Source: Thermoleophilia bacterium | Lineage (GTDB): Bacteria > Actinomycetota > Thermoleophilia > Miltoncostaeales > Miltoncostaeaceae | NCBI GenBank assembly: GCA_029861485.1 | Contig: JAOTZF010000075.1 | Coordinates: 1-8,180 of the forward strand | Reading direction: 5' to 3' | DNA: 8,180 bases | Shown: positions 1 through 5,406 of the stretch, piece after piece | How positions within the stretch are numbered: the first letter of the stretch is position 1 | How the letters are laid out: every line of letters starts with the position of its first letter | Notes under the pieces: generated by a model | Database searches by the model: none | The model's input: the letters and a program-made list of their open reading frames with translations, nothing else | Told to the model about the DNA's origin: nothing | Position numbers and translations under genes: made by a program

Positions 1-1
1 C

Positions 2-853
2 GCCCGCGGTCAAGTGGCTGCCGGTATCGCGATGCTCAGCGGATCGGTGGCCGGTGGCTTCGTGGCCCAGGTGACCAGCCTCGGCGTTCCGTACATCCTG
101 CGGGTCGTGATGCTGGGCCTCACCCTCGTGGTGGCCTTCCTCTACATGAGGGATCTCGGTTTCACGCCGCATTCGGCCAGACACCCGATCAGGGAGATGA
201 AGACCATCACCTCCGCATCGCTCGAGAATGGCCTGCGCAATCCGCCGGTGCGCTGGATCATGCTCGCCTCGCCGTTCACGGCCGGGGTGGGCATCTACGC
301 TTTCTATGCGATGCAGCCTTATCTGCTGGAGCTCTACGGCAACCCCAACGCCTACACCGTTGCGGGTCTGGCAGCCGCGATCGTGGCCGGCGCCCAGATC
401 GTCGGTGGCCTGCTGGTTGACCGGATTCGTCGCCTGTTCGGCAACCGCACGACCCTTCTGATCACTACGACGTCGATCAGCGGGCTGGCTTTGCTCGCTA
501 TCGGACTCACCAGCAGCTTCTGGATCGCGATCGGCGGGCTGGTCGTATGGGCGATGCTCTTCGCGGTGTCAATGCCGGTCCGTCAGGCCTACATCAACGG
601 TCTCATTCCCTCACAGCAGCGGGCGACCGTGCTCTCGTTCGACGCGCTGCTGGGCTCGAGCGGTGCCGTCGGCACACAGCCGGTACTCGGCCGCGTCGCC
701 GACGTCTACGGCTACTCCACCTCGTACGTGGTCAGCGCGGCGATCCAGGTATGCGCCGTGCCCTTCGTGTTCCTGGCCCGGCGAGAGAAGGCGGGGTCCG
801 ATCCGATGCACGCCGATCCTGGGTCGACCGCGGAAGCGGCACCGAGCTCCTGA
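2..853 (+). CDS. MFS transporter, 5'-truncated (about transmembrane segments 5-12)
   Basis: This is the C-terminal 283 residues of a major facilitator superfamily membrane transporter. The frame is open to the window edge (codons Ala-Arg-Gly-Gln before the first GTG), so the GTG at 14 is an internal valine and not the start. About eight hydrophobic helices can be seen, from the helix with GIAMLSGSVAGG through a loop (about residues 50-82) to the second six-helix half. That half contains the cytoplasmic loop VDRIRRLFGNR between TM8 and TM9, and IPSQQRATVLSFDALLGSSG around TM10-11. The last motif resembles a group of actinobacterial drug or metabolite efflux carriers. The tail after TM12 is short, polar and Ala/Ser-rich. 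The substrate cannot be told from sequence. The gene converges with the GGDEF-EAL gene, 70 bp between stops. Family assignment is firm; an efflux role is inference. Confidence 0.9.
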   Translation, partial: ARGQVAAGIAMLSGSVAGGFVAQVTSLGVPYILRVVMLGLTLVVAFLYMRDLGFTPHSARHPIREMKTITSASLENGLRNPPVRWIMLASPFTAGVGIYAFYAMQPYLLELYGNPNAYTVAGLAAAIVAGAQIVGGLLVDRIRRLFGNRTTLLITTTSISGLALLAIGLTSSFWIAIGGLVVWAMLFAVSMPVRQAYINGLIPSQQRATVLSFDALLGSSGAVGTQPVLGRVADVYGYSTSYVVSAAIQVCAVPFVFLARREKAGSDPMHADPGSTAEAAPSS

Positions 854-902
854 AGCCCGGGTAGGTAGCCCATCGTCTGCGGGCGGCGCTTCCAATGCTC
901 AG

Positions 903-924
903 GCCGACCGCGGCGCACGTCGGC
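903..924. terminator. Weak inverted repeat between convergent genes
   Basis: A 6-bp inverted repeat, gccgac (903-908) and gtcggc (919-924), with a 10-base loop lies at the junction of the converging MFS and GGDEF-EAL genes and touches the stop codon of the latter. There is no T-tract on either strand. It is placed where a terminator would be expected, but the stem is short and could be chance in GC-rich DNA. Confidence 0.25.
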
Positions 925-948
925 TACGGCGCGACTACGTCGGCTACG
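917..948. repeat. Two-copy direct repeat, 12 bp, period 20
   Basis: The 12-base word acgtcggctacg occurs at 917-928 and again at 937-948, exactly 20 bases apart. It spans the last codons and the stop (924-926) of the GGDEF-EAL gene, so a small duplication may have set the present C-terminus (residues GVADVVAP). No function is evident. Confidence 0.5.
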
Positions 949-3206
949 CCCGCCGCGGCCGGCGGAGGCAGCAGCAGCAGCTCGGTGACCGCCGAGGCCT
1001 CGGCGGGGTGCGAGAAGAGGAAGCCTTGGCCCAGCGCGCAACGCATCGACCGCAGCTGCGCCAACTCGATTGGACGCTCGATGCCTTCGGCGATCGTCGT
1101 CATGCCGAGTCGTTGGCCCAGCTCGACGATGGTCTTGACGAGCGCCACTCCATTGGCTGGGCCCCCGAGGCCGCGCACGAACAACCGGTCGATCTTGAGC
1201 TGCTCGAACGGAAAGCGCTTGATGTAGCTGAGTGAGCTGTAGCCGGTGCCGAAGTCGTCGAGCGCGAGGCGCACGCCGAGCGAGCGAGCCTCGTTCAGGC
1301 AATCGCCGGCCGCCTCGAAGTCGCCGAGGAATATGCTCTCGGTGACCTCGAGCACCAAGGCCGAGGGCTCGAGTCCTGAACCGTCCAGCGCATCGGTGAG
1401 ATGGGTCGCGAGACTGCCCAGCACCTGGTAGCCGGAGAGATTGACGCTGACCGTCAGATTGCGGGTGTGCTCCGAAGCCGCCCTCCAGCGCACGCACTGC
1501 TTGCTGACCTCGAGCAGCACCCAACGCCCGACGTCAACGATCATCCCGGAACGCTCCACGTCCGGTATGAACTCTGCCGGCTCCATCAGGCCGCGGTCCG
1601 GGTGCCGCCAGCGGATCAGGGCCTCGACGCCCACCGGAACCCGCGAGTTGAGGCTCACGATCGGCTGGTAGTGCACGACGAATTGACCGTCGGCGAGCGC
1701 CCTCTCGAACGCCGCCGCGGTCGCGCGATGATCCATGCGACTGTGACCCATGTGGCCGCGGTAGACGGCGGCGCCGCTCTCTCCGGTCGACTTGACGTTG
1801 TACATCGCGATATCTGCCCGCCGGAGAAGCTCGTCGCCGGTGTCGCAGTCGTTATCGGTGAGCGCGATGCCGATGCTCGCGCCGATCGACGCCTGACCGT
1901 CGAGGGCGACGGTGGTCCCACGGAGGGTGACGAGGACGCGGTTCGCGACCTCGAGCGCCGACTCCTGCGTCGCGTCCTCCAGGAGCACGGCGAACTCGTC
2001 GCCACCCAGGCGACCGACGCTCTCATGACCTCGCGTACACGCAGATATGCGCCCGCCGATGATGCGGAGCACTTGGTCGCCCTCGGCGTGACCCAGCGTG
2101 TCGTTGACCTCCTTGAAGCCGTTCAGGTCGATGAAAAGGAGCGCGACGCGCTCGCCCGTACGGCGGGCTCTGGTCGACGCCTGCTCCAGGCGATCGAGGA
2201 ACAGGGAGCGATTCGGCAGACCGGTCAACGGATCGTGGAACGCGTGGTTCAGCTCGTTCACGGTGCTCGCATCCGTAATCGCCATCGCCGCATGGCCGGC
2301 GAACGCCCTGAAAGCTTCGGTTGCGGTAGCCGTCTCGGCGGGACCGTCGTCCGTCCACAGCGCATGGAGCGAGCCGAGGGCCCGGTCGCCCTCGAGTATC
2401 GGGGCGCTCAGAACCAGCGCCTCACGTATGTCCGAACCGGCAGTGCCGATCGCGAGGGGGCGCGGCGCGTCGATGGCGTCCGGGAGGGCCGCGGCCTCCA
2501 GGCCGCACGCCTTCGCACCGGCGGGAGTCCCCACCAATGACTTGCCGGCCGCTGTGCCCGCGCTGACGAAGATGCTCTCGGCGCCATTCACGCCCTCCAC
2601 GGTGGCGACGACCGCATCCGCGCCGAGGCGGGTACTCGCCTCGTCGGCGACCGCCTCGAGGATCTCCTGCAGCGGCAGCCGGTGCGAGATCAGGCGTTGG
2701 ACGGCGAGCAATGATTCGAGGAGCTCCCGCTGCGCGAGCTGGTCCTGCAATCGGCGCTCGGCCTCCTGGGTACGGAGCTCTGTCATCTCCCGCAGCTCAC
2801 GCTCTGCCGAGGCGTTTGCAAGCAACCGGAGGGTGAGCATCAGAATGCGCCCCATCGACTTGAGGGGCGTCACCTCGCGGGGGCTGAAGGCTCCGCTCGA
2901 TCGTGCGATTACGAGTCGCACCTCAGGCTCGTCGCCGACCTTTGTCGCGATTGCCGCGCATTCGCCCACGGAGTCAAGAGTGATGCTGGAGCTCTCGCCG
3001 GTGGCGATCCTCAACACGTCTGCCTCGCGCTGGTCATCGCGCGCGAAGCCGAACGCCCGGAGGACGGCTCCATCGCTCACCAGCGCGGCGATCTCGGCAT
3101 CGAACACCTCCGCGATCCGCAGCAGACCGCTGCGCACGGCCGCATCCTCGCTCTCGTACGAGGTGAGCGCGGCGAGGAACTCCGAGAGCTCAGCGTCGTG
3201 AGGCAT
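924..3206 (-). CDS. GAF-GGDEF-EAL protein (putative dual c-di-GMP cyclase/phosphodiesterase)
   Basis: This 760-residue cytoplasmic protein has no signal peptide or membrane helix. Order: a weak GAF-like N-terminal region (about 12-130); a charged, coiled-coil-like linker (about 131-165); a clearer GAF domain (about 165-312); GGDEF domain (about 315-480) beginning DPLTGLPNR, with the metal-binding FIDLNGFKEVND stretch and an intact GGDEF at 401-405; EAL domain (about 495-745). The EAL domain keeps the phosphodiesterase residues: EAL 528-530, N589, E620, D650-D651 in DDFGTGYSSL, K671, D673, E707 and Q727. Both synthesis and hydrolysis of c-di-GMP are therefore chemically possible; GAF domains usually bind small ligands that tune this. 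The inhibitory I-site before GGDEF reads RGHE instead of RxxD. The ATG start is 16 bp after the FIST gene stop; a GAGGG lies about 12 bases upstream. It is last in its operon. Domain calls are firm; the net activity is unknown. Confidence 0.95.
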   Translation of the reverse strand: MPHDAELSEFLAALTSYESEDAAVRSGLLRIAEVFDAEIAALVSDGAVLRAFGFARDDQREADVLRIATGESSSITLDSVGECAAIATKVGDEPEVRLVIARSSGAFSPREVTPLKSMGRILMLTLRLLANASAERELREMTELRTQEAERRLQDQLAQRELLESLLAVQRLISHRLPLQEILEAVADEASTRLGADAVVATVEGVNGAESIFVSAGTAAGKSLVGTPAGAKACGLEAAALPDAIDAPRPLAIGTAGSDIREALVLSAPILEGDRALGSLHALWTDDGPAETATATEAFRAFAGHAAMAITDASTVNELNHAFHDPLTGLPNRSLFLDRLEQASTRARRTGERVALLFIDLNGFKEVNDTLGHAEGDQVLRIIGGRISACTRGHESVGRLGGDEFAVLLEDATQESALEVANRVLVTLRGTTVALDGQASIGASIGIALTDNDCDTGDELLRRADIAMYNVKSTGESGAAVYRGHMGHSRMDHRATAAAFERALADGQFVVHYQPIVSLNSRVPVGVEALIRWRHPDRGLMEPAEFIPDVERSGMIVDVGRWVLLEVSKQCVRWRAASEHTRNLTVSVNLSGYQVLGSLATHLTDALDGSGLEPSALVLEVTESIFLGDFEAAGDCLNEARSLGVRLALDDFGTGYSSLSYIKRFPFEQLKIDRLFVRGLGGPANGVALVKTIVELGQRLGMTTIAEGIERPIELAQLRSMRCALGQGFLFSHPAEASAVTELLLLPPPAAAGVADVVAP

Positions 3207-3222
3207 TCCCCGGACCAGCCCT

Positions 3223-4425
3223 CTACGACAACGCCAGCGCGACCAGCGTCTGATTGTGGAACCCGCGTACCCCTCTGGTACGCGCGATTTCCCCGTAGCT
3301 GTAGAAGCCGACGACCGGTGCTCCGCCGGTCAGCGCCTCGATGGCGCGCATCTCGTCCTGCACGCCGGCGCTGCCCAGCACGCCGCGGCGGGCGATGCAG
3401 TCGAAGGCCATCACACCGAGTGGGTGACGACCCTCGAGCGGCTCCAATGCCTCGGCGCAGGCCGCGCTCGTCCCATCGATCACCGATTGACGGTCGCCCG
3501 TCATGAAGAAGGCCGTGCCCCCCTCGGGAACCTCCGCGATACAGGTGAGCGAACGCGTCTCGAAGTCGGCGCCGCTGATGAACCGGACCTCCTGGACTCC
3601 GCGCCGCTGGATGCCGAGGGGATGCGTGAGCGCGAACCGAGTGAAGGCGGCCGGATCGCTGCGCGCCCCCTCCGGGGCGTCGAGGCGCTCCAGGTAGACG
3701 TCCAGCGCCGGCATGTGATCGATCTCCCGTACCGAGACGCCCCGGCTCTCGGTAACCAGCATCTCCTCACCCACTGGCTGCCAACCGTGGCGCACGCCAA
3801 TGCCGATGGGCGCGTCCGAGCCGATGGCCGCAGCGACGATCGAATCCTCGAGCACCTCTCCATCGTGGAGCTGCAGCGTCTGCTTCATCGCGAGATCGTC
3901 ACCGGCACACCCGCCGACGAGTGGCACACCTGCGCCCACCACCGAGTAGGCGCCCCTGACGACCTCCTGTTGATCGCCGGCCAGGCCGTCAGTGAGCAGG
4001 AGCAGCACTCGATGCTGCGCACCCGCAACCTCGTCGATGCATTGGGCAGCGCCGGCGCCCGCGGTGAACAGATCGTCCGACGCGGCCGAGGCGCGCGCGG
4101 TCGCCGCGGAGAACCCCGCCCCCCCGATGGCCGAGATGGCAACGCTGTGGTCGCGCACGGCTCCGGTCGCGATCTCGCCGGCCGTCGTGCAGCCGATCAT
4201 GGGCACGGCCCCGGAGACGTCCCTGATGCCCTCGAGCACGGCGCGCAGCTCGAGGCGGGGAGACGCGAACACGACCATGAGACGAGGGTCCTCACCCACG
4301 AGAGCGTCGGCCCCCGCCGCGAGTCCTGCCTCATACCCATCGGGGTCGCAGGACGTTCCTACGCCAAACCACCGATTACCGGCCGAGCGGTCCGGGGTCG
4401 CGTTTCCCGAACGAGGAGGGCTCAT
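3223..4425 (-). CDS. FIST N/C-domain sensory protein
   Basis: This 400-residue protein has a FIST_N domain (about 38-235; GCTTAGEI at 78-85, GGCAGDD at 171-177) followed by a FIST_C domain (about 237-395). It ends with the family hallmarks GFYSYGEIAR (373-382) and FHNQTLVALAL (389-399). FIST domains are described as sensory modules, thought to bind small ligands such as amino acids, and are often encoded beside or fused to signalling domains. This one stands alone, without a kinase, cyclase or membrane segment, so it is probably a soluble sensor. I chose the ATG at 4425 over an upstream in-frame GTG at 4461. The ATG has GGGGGA six bases before it and overlaps the preceding gene's stop as ATGA, the usual sign of translational coupling, and the extra 12 residues look non-conserved. 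The GGDEF-EAL gene follows 16 bp later, so it is the likely signalling partner. The family call is firm; ligand and partner are inference. Confidence 0.93.
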   Translation of the reverse strand: MSPPRSGNATPDRSAGNRWFGVGTSCDPDGYEAGLAAGADALVGEDPRLMVVFASPRLELRAVLEGIRDVSGAVPMIGCTTAGEIATGAVRDHSVAISAIGGAGFSAATARASAASDDLFTAGAGAAQCIDEVAGAQHRVLLLLTDGLAGDQQEVVRGAYSVVGAGVPLVGGCAGDDLAMKQTLQLHDGEVLEDSIVAAAIGSDAPIGIGVRHGWQPVGEEMLVTESRGVSVREIDHMPALDVYLERLDAPEGARSDPAAFTRFALTHPLGIQRRGVQEVRFISGADFETRSLTCIAEVPEGGTAFFMTGDRQSVIDGTSAACAEALEPLEGRHPLGVMAFDCIARRGVLGSAGVQDEMRAIEALTGGAPVVGFYSYGEIARTRGVRGFHNQTLVALALS

Positions 4426-4745
4426 CGATCGTCCCCCACTGGATGCCCGACCCGACGGCACGAGATATCGGCCAGCCTGTTGTTCGACTGCTCGCTAATC
4501 GCCCCGGCGACGCGCTGACTCAGCGAGGTGCAATCCCCCGGAGCGATTCGGCAGCCACGGATTCCACGGCGACGCTCGCCCAAGCCGTCGAGGAAGACCT
4601 CCTCCGAGTCACTTGCCGAAGAGGCGGTCGTGACCTCCAGCTCGTCGGCGAGGCTCTTCTCCGCCGGGACCTCGCTCATCCGCCAGCTGATCTCGTCGGT
4701 CCTCGACGCCCAGGCTCTCGCAAACTGAGGATAGGTTGTGTGCAT
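4422..4745 (-). CDS. Unrecognised small protein, first gene of the FIST/GGDEF-EAL operon
   Basis: This encodes 107 residues from the ATG at 4745, or 85 if translation begins at the internal ATG at 4679 (Met23, MSEVPAEKS). I recognise no family. The sequence is hydrophilic, with an acidic, Ser-rich stretch (about 24-50) and an Arg-rich basic stretch (about 57-66), and with three cysteines (65, 72, 96) in the second half. There is no signal peptide or membrane segment. The case for a real gene is its stop codon overlapping the FIST start as ATGA and a coding-like base pattern: roughly 78% G/C at third positions, higher than at first and second positions. No strong ribosome site precedes either start. 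Position suggests a small regulator or adaptor for the FIST sensor, but no sequence feature proves this. It could also be an upstream leader ORF that only couples translation. Confidence 0.55.
   Translation of the reverse strand: MHTTYPQFARAWASRTDEISWRMSEVPAEKSLADELEVTTASSASDSEEVFLDGLGERRRGIRGCRIAPGDCTSLSQRVAGAISEQSNNRLADISCRRVGHPVGDDR
4432..4437 (-). promoter_or_regulatory. Ribosome binding site deciding the FIST gene start
   Basis: On the minus strand, GGGGGA lies six bases before the ATG at 4425, inside the last codons of the 107-aa ORF. With the ATGA overlap it fixes the FIST start at 4425 instead of the longer GTG start at 4461. Confidence 0.65.
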
Positions 4746-4861
4746 AACCGTCCATCGGGGCGGCGCCCGCCTCGGCCTTATCGGTCTAGACGAGTTGCCC
4801 CGGGCTTGTGCTCGCGTCCAGGGGCCGGCCGCGTGGCCGACCGCCCCTCAGGCCGAAGCAC
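4746..4861. other. Upstream region of the FIST operon, no gene seen
   Basis: This non-coding stretch lies before the first gene of the minus-strand operon, so it should hold its promoter. I found no clear -35/-10 pair; a GATAAG on the minus strand (near 4776-4781) is at best a weak -10 candidate. The only strong structure is the hairpin at 4821-4847. Confidence 0.4.
4821..4847. terminator. GC-rich hairpin, possible terminator
   Basis: Two nested arm pairs form one hairpin: outer ggggc (4821-4825) with gcccc (4843-4847), and inner cggcc (4826-4830) with ggccg (4835-4839). The loop is 4 bases and there is a 3-base bulge on one side. It begins 15 bases after the stop of the doubtful minus-strand ORF at 4862, where a terminator would fit. 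No T-tract follows. It could instead be a leader structure for the FIST operon. Confidence 0.4.
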
Positions 4862-5065
4862 CTACTGAGTTGCGCCGACGGCGCGCGCGAGCGAGTCAAG
4901 ATCCCCCGCGACCTCAGAGCCGACATCGGCCGGTGTGTACTGCAGCGAGCGCACGACCTCACCGGTGCGCAGCAATGCCCAGCCGAACTGCTCACCCAGC
5001 GTCTGTGCAGTCTCAGGGATGGATTCCGGTGACGCCAGCACGTGCCCTGCTTGGCAAGGGCGCAT
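4862..5065 (-). CDS. Doubtful small ORF, possible gene or gene remnant
   Basis: This short minus-strand frame gives 67 residues from the ATG at 5065; GTG codons at 5092 and 5041 are other possible starts. The C-terminal 50 residues (IPETAQTLGEQFGWALLRTG onward, ending AVGATQ) look like natural protein with a helical, mixed-charge character. The N-terminal 15 or so look like random translation. I recognise no family. In favour are a fairly coding-like codon pattern and the hairpin 15 bases after the stop. Against are the lack of a ribosome site, the small size, and overlap with the start region of the + strand ORF at 5029. It may be the surviving C-terminus of a decayed gene. Confidence 0.3.
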   Translation of the reverse strand: MRPCQAGHVLASPESIPETAQTLGEQFGWALLRTGEVVRSLQYTPADVGSEVAGDLDSLARAVGATQ

Positions 5066-5367
5066 ATCTTGGGGACGACGGCACCGTCGCACAGGGCGAG
5101 ATCAACGGCTTCACGGCGAACCATCGCGGCAACGGATGGCTCCGCGTGAGGCTGGACTTCGGATTCCTTGGAGGTGCCTACCCATTCAGTCGGGTGGATC
5201 CCGCGTTTCGCTTAGTGCCGATTGCCGACGGCACTCAGAAGGAGCAACGCGTTCTCTCGGTCGTGTCCCACTGCGGCACCCCAGGGAACGGCCACGGGCT
5301 CGTGAGCAACACCTCGAGCGACCTCCCACAAGGCTGGTTCGACCTCCTGGCGCCGACGCGCCGGTAG
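5029..5367 (+). CDS. Unrecognised protein of about 112 residues
   Basis: This + strand frame has a coding-like composition: about 80% G/C at third positions, second positions lowest. Its translation looks natural, with GNGWLRVRLDFGFLGGAYPF near the middle (beta-rich, aromatic) and QGWFDLLAP at the end. The frame stays open upstream to 4738, but that part is rich in Arg, Pro and Ala and looks non-coding. I therefore place the start near the GTG at 5029; an ATG at 4975 is an alternative. No good ribosome site precedes either, so this may also be a fragment whose true N-terminus was lost. No signal peptide or membrane helix is seen. The stop is 3 bases before the strong hairpin at 5371, which fits a real gene end. 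G+C appears somewhat lower than in the flanking genes, which could reflect separate ancestry. I do not recognise the family. Confidence 0.42.
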   Translation: MTPARALLGKGAYLGDDGTVAQGEINGFTANHRGNGWLRVRLDFGFLGGAYPFSRVDPAFRLVPIADGTQKEQRVLSVVSHCGTPGNGHGLVSNTSSDLPQGWFDLLAPTRR

Positions 5368-5370
5368 GGC

Positions 5371-5404
5371 GCACGTAGGGCGGGGCCAGCCCCGCCCTAC
5401 GTGC
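5371..5404. terminator. Bidirectional terminator hairpin
   Basis: A perfect 15-bp inverted repeat (gcacgtagggcgggg at 5371-5385 and its complement at 5390-5404) has a 4-base loop, ccag. It fills the gap between two converging stop codons, the + strand ORF stop at 5365-5367 and the minus-strand fusion gene stop at 5407-5409. No T-tract follows on either side, which is common in high-GC genomes. The word gtagggcg also occurs just before the stem (5364-5371) and again inside it (5375-5382). Confidence 0.8.
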
Positions 5405-5406
5405 CC

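Noticed and set aside
1401..2540. Long + strand ORF (379 codons) inside the GGDEF-EAL gene
   Set aside because: It lies antisense to clearly conserved GGDEF and EAL motifs; its translation has no domain and is rich in Arg, as expected for a shadow frame in GC-rich DNA.
2098..3201. Long + strand ORF (367 codons) opposite the GAF part of the GGDEF-EAL gene
   Set aside because: The Ser/Arg/Ala-rich translation has no recognisable motif, and the opposite strand encodes a good GAF-GGDEF protein.
4426..4461. Longer FIST start at the GTG 4461
   Set aside because: The ATG at 4425 has a better ribosome site and an ATGA overlap with the upstream stop.
3256..4518. + strand ORF (420 codons) opposite the FIST gene
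   Set aside because: The minus strand carries full FIST_N and FIST_C signatures; the antisense frame shows no family features.
4443..4868. + strand ORF (141 codons) opposite the 107-aa ORF
   Set aside because: Arg/Pro-rich translation without motifs; the minus-strand frame has the better codon pattern and start/stop coupling.
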